DNA of 64,000 nt from Hemileia vastatrix (taxonomy: Eukaryota; Basidiomycota; Pucciniomycetes; Pucciniales; Zaghouaniaceae): NCBI GenBank assembly GCA_030280995.1, contig JASXTE010000015.1, forward strand, positions 21,782,501 to 21,846,500. The letters are read 5' to 3'. Below the pieces are notes generated by a model, which made no database searches, was not told the DNA's origin, and saw only the letters and a list, made by a program, of their open reading frames with translations. Position 1 is the first letter of the stretch; every line of letters starts with the position of its first letter. Below, one piece after another: positions 54,570 through 64,000 of the stretch. The translations under genes and the position numbers were made by a program.

Positions 54570-55244
54570 GGCAGAGGAGGAAACTTCCCCTGGGACTGGG
54601 TTTGGGATTGTGCTTGGGCCTTCTTTCTCCTGCTTTGTTGGTAGGGATGAGGAGGTGGATGGAAATTGGGTGTTCTGGATGGGCCAGGCTGATGATGAGG
54701 AGGGTGTTGCACATTCTGTTGGTAGTGACTCATTAGATAATCCCATTTCCATTGCTCTACTTCCATAGTATTTGGATTTTGGATGGTTGAGCTGGGTGGC
54801 TGTGAAGGTTGAGCCTGAAATTGAAGCTGATTGGGAGGCAATTGAGGAGGGGCCTGGGCCTGAATCTGGTTCCTGAGTTCTTGGACCTGATCCCACAATG
54901 TGTCTACCTTTGCTTTGTACGTCATATTTTCTGTCTTCAACTCTTTTATATGACTGGATAGGTTGCTGATTTGTTGTGGCAGAGGAAGCTTTTTTATTTT
55001 GAAGCCTTTTTGAAGACCTTCTTGAGGCACTAGAGGCTTTACTTCCTTCTGTGGTACTGGGGGAAGGGGGTTTGGTTTGTTTGCATTTCCTGTCATTTCC
55101 ACATCCTGCAGTATGTGAATTTTTTGTGTTAGCATAAGATTTTTTATGACCAACTTTAGAAGAACTTACAGTGTCAGCATCATAGTCAATTTCTATCTCA
55201 TCCACTTGCATGTTATCCATTTTTTCTGCCAAATTGTTGGACAT
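54563..55244 (-). CDS. B5 ORF-X (two exons)
   Basis: Exon 1 is 55244-55170, intron 55169-55106 (64 nt), exon 2 55105-54563. The predicted product matches B3 ORF-X. Splice sites, branch-like GCTAACA and the ATGGTAA overlap are unchanged. Confidence 0.75.
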
Positions 55245-55426
55245 ACTAGTGGGAAGATTTATATTTTACTTTGTACTTAATAAAAAAAATAATCAAAGTT
55301 AGTCAATAATTGCTCCAATTAATAAAAAAAAATTTTTTAATTAATTAAATTATAGAAAAAATAACTTTCAATATAAAGTAATAATTAAAAAATTAATTTA
55401 TTTAAAAAAAATGAATTGCAAGTTTA

Positions 55427-55639
55427 AATTGGGAATAACAAGTAAGTTAATTCAACCAATTAATTACCAATATTAAATATGGCAATATATTGGGACTAAG
55501 CACAATGTACTTTTAAGTCAACCAAAATTAACAATAATTAATAATAAAAAAAAATTAAATTAATAATTCAATTTGTATTAATAATAATGTCAATTCTTCT
55601 AGGACTAAGAGGATTTAACACTCTATAATGGTCAACTAG
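55427..55639 (-). promoter_or_regulatory. B5 leader hairpins
   Basis: The three UU-bulge hairpins of B3 recur; the outer two are at 55599-55639 and 55427-55461. Neighbouring A-runs and single bases differ from B3, but the stems are unchanged. Confidence 0.7.
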
Positions 55640-55939
55640 GAAAAAAAAAATTTTTTTTAAAATTGAACACTTACACTCAGTTAATCAGCAATTAAGCCAC
55701 AATCACTGTTATTGCAATAAAAATATAGTAATATGAGTGAGAGGCGCAAAGGTGAACTTACTATAGTGATCAAAAAATCACTTCAAAATAATATAAAAAT
55801 TAATATTATATAAACCTAAGATGTCGAACCCAAGTTCGAAACACAGTCGCGGCAAAAGTTTCGTTTTGCTAGGTGGTCCGTGCGTTTTGTCGTTCGTCGC
55901 CAGGCTCGATCGTCGTCGTCGTTTGGAAAGGCCCTCAGT

Positions 55940-57081
55940 TGTCGGTCAGTCGTCTAGAAGATATAAGAGAAGAGGGAAGAAAAGAGAGAAGGACAAGAAG
56001 GAGGTAATAGTTTTAGAAGTAAAAGAAATAAAAACAATTAAAATTATTTAATTTATTTGAGAGAAGGCAACGATGAGTGATCTGAGAGGTGACAACAAAT
56101 TGGTTTTATAAATATTATTATTATTTAAGTAAGAGTTCTGCGCGGCAAACAATATAATTACTATCAGACTTAAGGCAACCTTTAAATTGTTATTTAGAAT
56201 TTTTAATTAGAATTTAATACTAATAAAAATAATAATAATCGTAATAAATTTATCTTTAAATTGTTGAGTGTGTAATAAGTGATAAGGCTACAGGGGATTA
56301 TCCAAGGCCCTTTTATAGGCAATGGGTCCTCTGAAGCGCTACTATATTTGTAAATACAATGATTAGAATGGAATAAAACAAACATATCAAAAGAGTAAAT
56401 GAAACATAACAATATAGAGAAAAACATGAAACAAATAATTAAAAGCCCAATTAAGAATCCAATTTCCCCGCCATTAATTCCCAAATCAGTAAGTGACAAT
56501 AGTGAATAACTAAACAAGATTGGAAACATAGGAACTATGAGAAATATAATTCCCAACAGATGGTACATTCTGATTAAAGGATATTTTGAGTGAAACAAAA
56601 AATAATTTGACACAACAAAACAAGCAATTAATCTCAATTTAGTCCAAATTAATTTATTTGTTTTTTCTAACACAATTAAGGGTCAAAAGAAGCGTCCTTA
56701 ATTATTGTTTAGTATCATATGAGAGGTATTATTTAATATATAAATTTAAGTAATTAATTTAAATATATTATAAATCAAATTTACACTTGTAATTATAATA
56801 TATGTTTTTTAATTAATTAAATATAAATTTATAATTATTAAATACATAAAAATGCGCCATTATTTGTAGAATATATTATATTATGCTCAATTTAATTGTA
56901 TATATAAAAATATATATAACCAATAAATTTAATGTAACACTTGTATATAATAAAATTCTTATATAATTTCATTATGCAATAAAATATTAAGTTATATTCA
57001 TTAAATACAAGTCTTACCCACTTTTTAGGGTTTTATAATTTATATATCATTTACTGGACTCCTGGAATAGCCTGGCTGACA
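55940..57081 (-). repeat. B5 5' LTR
   Basis: 1142 bp. It shares the 5'-LTR-specific bases of B3 (near 56588 and 56711-56716) and has two private changes, one near 55989 and one near 56611. The latter turns an Ala codon into Val in the LTR ORF. Confidence 0.95.
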
Positions 57082-57088
57082 GAGGGAC

Positions 57089-57881
57089 TGTCAGCCAGGC
57101 TACTAGACCTACCCGGTAAAATAATTAATTATTTTAATGAGTTGAAGCCAGGACTTTCTTCTTAATAATAATTATTTATTTATTTACTTAAGTAGTACTT
57201 ACAATTAACTAAGTTAAGTACAATAATTAGTATAAATAAATAATATAAATAAAATTTCCCTTACAATTTTTACTCCCTAACACCGTGCTCAAAATTATAT
57301 GTCAAAGGGAATAAAATTAATAATGAATTTATAAAAACTTTAAAACAATTATATTACCTCAGTGAGAGATCTGTAATCCTGTGAAAGTAATATAATTGAT
57401 TATTTATTGTGTAATAATTGTGACAGTCCAAGGAATTCAAACTTTGTTGCTAATGAATTTGATGCCCTTGTTGACGTACTAATTTATTACTTTCTTATGT
57501 CATTTATGTACTCCTTTTTCTTGTCATTCTTTTCTCTCACACTCACAGTAGATGGTGTAAATTCCTTATATTTTATTCTCTCATATTTTGCCTATAAAAG
57601 GCCTCTGATTTTGTGCTTTTCAATCCATTCTTTTATCACCTTACTTTTATTACCACGTATTACAACACAAGCTTATATTTTATATTTTATCACATTAGTA
57701 TTTACAATAGCGTAATTCTAATCAATAGACTATAACAATATTAAAAATCTACCTCTTTTATTTGAGTAATAAATCACTTAGATTAAGAAATACGTACAAG
57801 TCTTTGAGAGTCCATTTAAAACCTTTAAAATCCTTGAAAAACTCTGTACCAAATCTTCTAGACCAAAAGTGTACCTTGACA
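57089..57881 (+). repeat. B4 3' LTR (793 bp)
   Basis: Partner of 39998-40790, separated from its body by B5. Scattered differences from the 5' LTR are visible (GACCTACCC for GACTTACCC, AATGAG for ACTGAG, AAGTGTACC for AAGCGTACC). The palindrome is at 57116-57137 with one base changed. TSD GGTTT follows at 57882-57886. Confidence 0.95.
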
Positions 57882-57886
57882 GGTTT

Positions 57887-60873
57887 TTAACCCCTCAGCT
57901 GGTTGAACAGAAATTTATTTCTGTTTAAATTTTTTAAGAAGGGAGGGTAGATTTGAAATTTCTTTTTCAGGTATCCATTTATAAAATTCATTTGGTTTTC
58001 CCTTAAATCTTAATTAATACTCAGTTCCTTTCTCTTTAGTAAGGATTATTTTCTTGAGTATTTTTTCAATCTCTGCTTTTTACAAAATTTCTTCAGGTTG
58101 CTTTTTAAGCCTTCCTCTTCCTTTAAGAAATAAGTCAGGATCATTTGCATGGTAAGTTTTTAATAATGAGATAGGGAGAACTAGATGTTTCCTATCATAT
58201 GGGGCATATAATTTGACTTCCACAGCATTATTACCAACCATTTTGTTGACTACAAAAGTTCCTACAAAGGGATTGTTTGATTTAACATTATCTTCAAAGT
58301 AAAAATGTAGTGTTTAAATTAGGACTTTATCTCCTTTTTGAATTCAAATTCTTTATGAGATTTATCTCACTTTTTATTTTCATATTCAAATGCTGTTTTG
58401 ATGGATTCTTCTGCATTCTTTCTACACATTTGTTGCATATGAATAAAGGATTTAGTACCAGGGGGTATATCCAGCCTTGGTAATTGTTTAAATGATTTAA
58501 AATCTGGTGGTAACCTTTGTTTCCATCCAGACAGGAAATATCTTTTGCTCAATTAAAGGTAGCATAGATATAAGCTATACTTGGTAGAGGGTAAATATCA
58601 TCCACAGTGAATGTATTCAGAGCTCTATAATCAACACATAATCTTGCCTTATCATTTTCATAAGAGATTAAAAGTGGTGAAATAACACAATACTTAGGTG
58701 TTTTGTCCACTTTTTTAACAATACCCATTCTTAAAAACATTTTAATGTTGTCTTCAATGTCTTTCCTTTTTTCAGGAGAAGCTGCGTAAGGTTTCTTTTT
58801 CAAGCTTCCAGGAATAACATCTAAATCACAACTTAAAGAGATCTTCATCTCATAGTCTTTGACCAATCCTAGTTCATTTGAACCATGAGCAAATGACATA
58901 GGGTAAGATTTTATCAATCTCAAAATATTTTTTTCTGCAATTTTTGAGAGTTGAGGACTGAAAGAGGATTTTTGGATTTCATTTTCCAACACTACCACTT
59001 CAGAGGTGGTTCTTTCACCTTTCAGTTGTTCTTCTTTAGGAGCAATGGAATAAACTGATTTTTCAGAGCAAATCTTGAATTTCCTTTTCCCATTTACACC
59101 TATAGTGAAGAAACTATTTTCAGAATCTAGTTTGATTCCAAATTTGGTCAATAATTCATTTTCATTAATAACCCAATCACCTCAATTATTACTATCCATT
59201 ACTACAAATTAACACACTGCTCTTAAATATCCTTAATTATATTTAAAGGATACAGCAGTTTTGTATTTGCCGATTGGATGTAATACTGAACCAAAACCCC
59301 TCCAGTTCTTTGTCGGTACAGGTTCTAGTTTTTCTTTATACTTACTATCAAGTTTCATTAATTTTTTAATAGAAACTACACTACCTGCAGCCCTAGTGTA
59401 AAGAATGGCATTCATTTCTTTCCCACATATAATAACAGGTGCTCTAATAGGTGTTATTTTGTAAGTATCATGAGTTATGTCTTTAATTATTACAACTTCT
59501 TCAATGGAAGTTAAAGATGTATCTGTATGAGGTATTGTATCATTCAGGAACATAATATCCTCTTCTAATACATATATATAGCATTTTCATCATCACTTTA
59601 AGAAATGTTACTTGTGCAATCCTCACTAGATTTCTCCTTTTCATCATCATGATTACTTTGTTCAGAATCTTGTGAGTTTTGAATAACATTTATTCTTTTC
59701 TCACAAGTATGACCTTTAGCCCATAGTTTATCACATTTGTAGCAAGTGTTAATTTCTTGTCTTTTAGGGACAAGGGAGCTGAAGGGTTTTTTTTCTCCAC
59801 TGGTAACTTATTTGTAGTAGGTTATACTACATCAACAATTTTCTTGTAATAGTTATACCTTGTTTCATATTTGTGGTTCAATAATATTTCATTGCATATA
59901 TTAATGAACCCAGAAGTATCCCTGATGTTTTCAGTTCTAGCTAAAATAATTTCTCTGACTGATATAGGCAATTTATATATTATTTTTTCTTTCCACTCAT
60001 CATAATCCATCTTTGGATCCATGGCTTTCATGATTTTTATTAAATTCATTAAAAATTTCATGGTTTTATCTCCAGCATTTGTATTATATCTGTCTTTCTC
60101 ATACAATCTTGGTTGAGTAACTCTAAATTTTGGGCCACCGAATTGCCTTTCAATTAGTACCTTCCATTCATTCTAGGAGTGTTTATTTCCCTCACTCAAT
60201 ACAGATTCAAACCATGATAAGGTCACATCTGTAAATCAAGATATTAATTTTGATGTAATTTCTTCATCAGGTAATTTGTATGAAAATTTTAAGTTATCAA
60301 TTCTCTGAATGAATTGTTTCCAATCAGATTTTGAATGCCCATCAAAAGAAGGGTACTTATCTAAGTAAGACCAGTTCTTTTGGTTAGTTCTGACTTTCTT
60401 ACCTGAGGAATACTTAATAATTCACTTACTTTGGATAGATGATCATGTATTTCATATTTTACTTATTTTTTACTCTCAGAGTCCATGACACTAATTTCTT
60501 TTTCAATAATTGGTTTTTCATATGAATGGTTCATATTAAGTGGTATATTTTCCAAATAAGAGGTGTTGTCATTTATTTTGTCAGTATCTCTTTAAATATT
60601 AGCTACTTCTATTTCTAATCTCTGTAATTAGTCTTTATTACAGGTACATGTGATAAAGTATCATTTAAATTTGAAAAAGAAAATTTTACCTGTTCCTCAA
60701 TTGCAGCTATTATATTCTGAGAATTTTTTAATTTATTTTTTAAATTCTTGATCTCAGAGTTTAATTTTTTCTTTTCATTTTTCAAATAATTATTTGAATT
60801 TTCAATGACCTTTAATTTATTGGAAGTAGTACTTGATTATTTTGTAAGGTTTAATAATACACTTTATCAAAGC
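57887..60873 (-). pseudogene. B6 gag-pol remnant with internal deletion
   Basis: Reading from 60873 leftwards: N-terminal coiled-coil region (60420-60873, many stops), capsid-like region (to about 59830), zinc knuckle CYKCDKLWAKGHTC (about 59690-59745), protease with its DSG degraded to YTR (about 59393), and RT (58549-59151, ending YRALNTFTVDDIYPLPS). Just after the CLDGNKGYHQ motif (near 58505) the sequence jumps to the integrase tail (FKQLPRLDIPPGTKSF). The RT palm, RNase H and integrase core are deleted. The chromodomain end lies at 57900-58330. It continues left of B4 at 39997. Confidence 0.8.
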
Positions 60874-61355
60874 TGTCTTTTAGTCTAGAAGATTTGAATG
60901 GAGGTCCTATGGGGGTGATAGGTGGATTTTTGGGGTTTTCAAGGTCAAGGTACGTATAGAAGTATCTTTTATTAATTACTTAATGAAAGAGATGAAATTT
61001 ATATAATTATTATTATAATTAATAGTATAGAAGTATGTGCTGTGACTACTAAAAAATAAATAATAGTAATAAATATTAATTAGTATAATGATTAAAATAA
61101 AATAATAAGTGAGTCAAGGAATGTCCCAAACAACCAGAAAGGGGAGGCCTTATATGGGAAAAAGAGAGACAAAGCATGGAGTTAAAATCCTATATACAGA
61201 AGTATGAGAGAAGAAAAAAAATTCCAAAAAAATTTTTCAAATAATAAGATTGTTCTAGAAAGAATGTGTTTAAAATGGGTATTTACAGTATATTTCAGAA
61301 AAAAATTGATTTATTTATAAATTACTTTAAGTGTCATTTTTAAATAAGTAATTTG

Positions 61356-61398
<43 letters not shown>

Positions 61399-61661
61399 AA
61401 TATTAAATTATGTTTCATTATTAATTTTTACTTCTCTTAACCTGTCATTGAGCACAGTGTCAGAAAATAAAAATATAAGGGACATTTACTATTAATTTTA
61501 TATATTAAATAAATTTAACTTTTTGTAACTAGTTAATTTATTACAAGTAAATTTAAAGTAAAAATATTATAATTAATAATTTATAAGAAATAAAAAGGTG
61601 TAGCTTCATCCCAGTAAATAATTAATTATTTTACTGGGTAAGTCTAGCATCCTGGCTGACA
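60874..61661 (-). repeat. B7 3' LTR (about 788 bp)
   Basis: It runs from TGTCAGCCAGGATGCTAGAC (minus strand from 61661) to a U5 end containing CTTCTAGAC near 60884. It has a near-palindrome (CCCAGTAAA with TTTACTGGG around TAATTAATTA) at 61611-61638 and a TA microsatellite at 61359-61395. It is inserted in the 5' part of B6; the other TSD is outside the window. Confidence 0.75.
61359..61395. repeat. (TA)n microsatellite
   Basis: About 18 uninterrupted TA units within the B7 LTR. Confidence 0.9.
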
Positions 61662-61673
61662 CTCCCTCACTCT
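61662..61673 (-). promoter_or_regulatory. B7 polypurine tract
   Basis: The minus strand reads AGAGTGAGGGAG next to the LTR, identical to B3. Confidence 0.8.
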
Positions 61674-61689
61674 AAAAAAAATAAGAAAA

Positions 61690-64000
61690 AAAAACGCTAT
61701 GATTTTTTCTCTTTATATTTCTTTAGCAGAGTAGGAAAATTATATATCTCTTTCCCAGGTATCCAAAAATCATATTCAGAAGATTTATTCTTGAATCTCA
61801 ATAATTATTCTGTACCTTTTTCAGCAGTAACTATTCTGTCATTTAGAATCCTATCAATTTCTTCTGTCTCAGTAATTTCATTAGGGGTCTTTTTTGGTCA
61901 TCCCCTCCTTTTGGGAAATAAATCACTATTGGATGTGTAAGGTTTCAAAAGAGATATTGGAAAAACAGGATTTTTTCTGTCATTTGTAGAATACAAAATA
62001 ACTTCAACTGCATTATCACCAACCATTCTTCTGATAACAAATGGACCTACAAATAGGTCTTTGAATTTTTAATAACCTTGTAAATTGAAGTGGACTGTAG
62101 AAATCAGTACTTCATCACCCTTTTTAAAACTGTATTCTTTATGGGATTTTTCCCATATCTTATTCTCATCTTCAAAGAATTTTTCAATACATTTTTGAGC
62201 ATGACTTCTGAAAAGTTGTTGCATTTGAAGAAAAGATTTTACACCAGGATGTAAATCTAATTTAGGTATTTTATTCTTGAGGATTTGGGAAGGAGTATTT
62301 GGAAAATATCCAAGCCAGAGTTAATAAGGCTTTTTTTGAGTAACAGAATGAACAGTGCTAATATAAGCAAATTCCAAACCAGGAAGTAAGATAACCCAAT
62401 CATGAGTAAATCTGTCATTGTCTTTGTACTCAAGGTCAAAGGCACAATACCTTCTTATCATTTCCTCCAATGTCTGAATCATTCTTTAAGCTAATCCATC
62501 AGTTTGGGGGTGATGGGCAGTATAAAGTTTCATATCACAACCACAAACATCCATCAGAGACATCCAAAATTCAGAAGTAGATATAGGGTCTATGTCAGAT
62601 AATATGGCTTTAGGAAAACCAGCAGTATTAAACATATGAGAACACCACAAGAAGGCTGATTCTTTAGTGGAAAAATCCTTGTGGGTGGGGATAAATTTAC
62701 AACTTTTTGTGAATCTGTCTACAATAACCCAGAAAGACTTATAACTGTCTCTCCCAGAAATGGGTAATCCTGTTACAAAGTCCATTTTTATTATTTTCCA
62801 TGGTGCATCAAGAGTTTCAATATGCTGCATTAATCCAGCTCTTTTACCAGTCAATCTTTTTGATTTTTGGCAAGAATCACAGGATTCAACATATGTTTGG
62901 TATCTTCAGACATATTAACCCACCAAGCAGTGCTCTTAAATCTGATCATTGTTTTCTCAAGATCAAAATTTCCAGCCAATATGTCATCATTCCAAATCTT
63001 CAAGATAATTTCTTTCATAGAAGGAGGAATAACATTAACACTACTCAACTTTCTTCTATAATAGAGTTAGCCTTCATCAATTGAAAATTTACCTTTTTCC
63101 AAAGCCTTCTGGTACTTTTGTGAAAGGGTTTGAATTAACGCTTGTATTGAAGCATTCTTTGGATCATTTAATATGGTACATAACTTTTTTAAGTCAGTGT
63201 CCTTATCATATGAATCCAGAATAAGCTGTAATAGCTCTTCCTCCGTATCAACCACATATATTCCATGAATATGAACAATTTCATCCTCAGGATCATATGC
63301 AGGATTTGAGTCATCATTTGGAAAGGGTAACCTGGATAACATATCCAGATTCAAGTGAACAATACCAGCCCTATGAATTATTGTCATTCTCCCTCGGTAT
63401 TCTTGAACAGCTAGCTGCCATCTGAACATATGTCTGTTGGGTGTTTTCAAGTTTAAAAGGGATTTTACTACACTGCAGTCAGTGACAAGTTTGAATTTCT
63501 GGTAATCCAGATAATAATGTAGCTTCTCTAGAGCACAAAATACTGCTAAACACTCTAGTTGAGTGGTACCATATTTCAATTCACTATTTCTCAGGGTTCT
63601 TGAAATATAGCAAATTACTACTTCTGATACTTTATCATTCATCACTTGTTTCTGATGGATGGCAGCACCAAGACCAATAAAACTGGCACCAGTGTATAAA
63701 ATAAATGGTTGATTAGAGTCAGGTAAACCCAGAATTGGTGCTGACATTAAACAATGTTTCATTGTGTCAAAAATCTCTTTGTCTTTCACTGTTCTAGATA
63801 AAAGCAACATCTTTCCTAGTTGATTTGGTAAGGGGTAATGCTATGACTTGGTAATTTTTAATATACTTTCTATAGTATCCACACATTCCCAAAAATCTCT
63901 GGAGCTCTCTAACTGCGGTAGTAGCCTTCACCTGTTGAATGGCTGCCACTTGGTTTTGGTCAACACATATCTGTAAACCTGAGACAACATGACAAAGCAC
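61690..64000 (-). pseudogene. pol: B7 pol, decayed, continues beyond the window
   Basis: Reading from the right edge: RT end (HVVSGLQICVDQNQVAAI, FLGMCGYYRKYIKNY), RNase H (63067-63810) with its first catalytic Asp changed to Gly (LYTGASF), integrase zinc-binding region (62851-63048), and core (62486-62854) ending HHPQTDGLA followed by a stop exactly where the catalytic Glu codon should be. The C-terminal region and chromodomain follow (61690-62445) with several stops. One frameshift lies near 62900. Closest in sequence to B4. Confidence 0.85.

Larger units (their letters stand above)
47901..57081 (-). mobile_element. B5: full-length group B element, near-twin of B3
   Basis: LTRs are 55940-57081 (5') and 47901-49042 (3'), each 1142 bp. 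GAGGG flanks both ends (47896-47900 and 57082-57086). The insertion lies in the polypurine tract of B4. Coding parts differ from B3 by one residue in the long frame (Ala instead of Glu in ILR-IDPK). The few other differences I see are in the leader and LTRs. It carries the same one-base frameshift as B3. Confidence 0.95.

Noticed and set aside
26546..57081. Inversion by recombination between the oppositely oriented B3 and B5
   Set aside because: Each element is flanked by its own matching TSD (ATAAG, GAGGG). A single crossover would have exchanged the outer halves.

Overview
This window is eukaryotic and consists, as far as I can see, entirely of transposable elements. It is AT-rich, with GT-AG intron signals, LTRs, 3-bp and 5-bp target-site duplications (TSDs) and chromodomain integrases. 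No host gene, tRNA or rRNA gene is visible. The style of the Ty3/gypsy polyproteins and the CACTA-like DNA elements suggest a basidiomycete, most likely a repeat-rich rust fungus (Pucciniales). That assignment is inference from recalled family style.

Three element groups make up the window. Group A: Ty3/gypsy with TGTTGT...CTACA LTRs. These are A1 (1-4702, minus), an LTR at 4780-5709, A3 (an old minus-strand copy split over 19400-36132) and A4 (gag fused to an LTR, 37662-38749). Group B: Ty3/gypsy chromoviruses whose LTRs start TGTCAGCC. These are B1 (5978-11851, minus), B2 (11852-13175, plus), B3 (26546-35726, plus, nearly intact), B4 (39998-57881, plus), B5 (47901-57081, minus, near-twin of B3), B6 (minus, pieces from 38760 to 60873) and B7 (60874 to the right edge, minus). 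Group D: CACTA-like elements with palindrome-bearing ends. These are D1 (7649-8535), D2 (21416-26020) and D3 (36133-37661, truncated). A decayed chromovirus integrase tail lies at 13430-13950, and unidentified remnants fill 14000-18900.

The layout is nested. D1 (TSD TTT) sits in the gag of B1. D2 (TSD ATA) and B3 (TSD ATAAG) sit in A3. B4 (TSD GGTTT) sits in the 3' end of B6. B5 (TSD GAGGG) sits in the polypurine tract of B4. B7 sits in the 5' part of B6.

The most interesting system is the 5' end of group B. (i) The leader holds arrays of small hairpins with an invariant UU bulge and covarying stems. (ii) A 58-64-nt intron, placed identically in all copies, switches translation into an overlapping frame. 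That frame encodes a conserved coiled-coil protein, here called ORF-X. (iii) ORF-X stops at an ATGGTAA overlap that is also a well-placed start codon for Gag-Pol. Group A shows a different solution: A1 has a U-UUU-UUA slippery heptamer followed by a two-part stem-loop between its protease and RT frames.

B3 and B5 have different TSDs, yet share the differences between their 5' and 3' LTRs and share one frameshift. Simple reverse transcription does not explain this; gene conversion or an assembly effect is likely.
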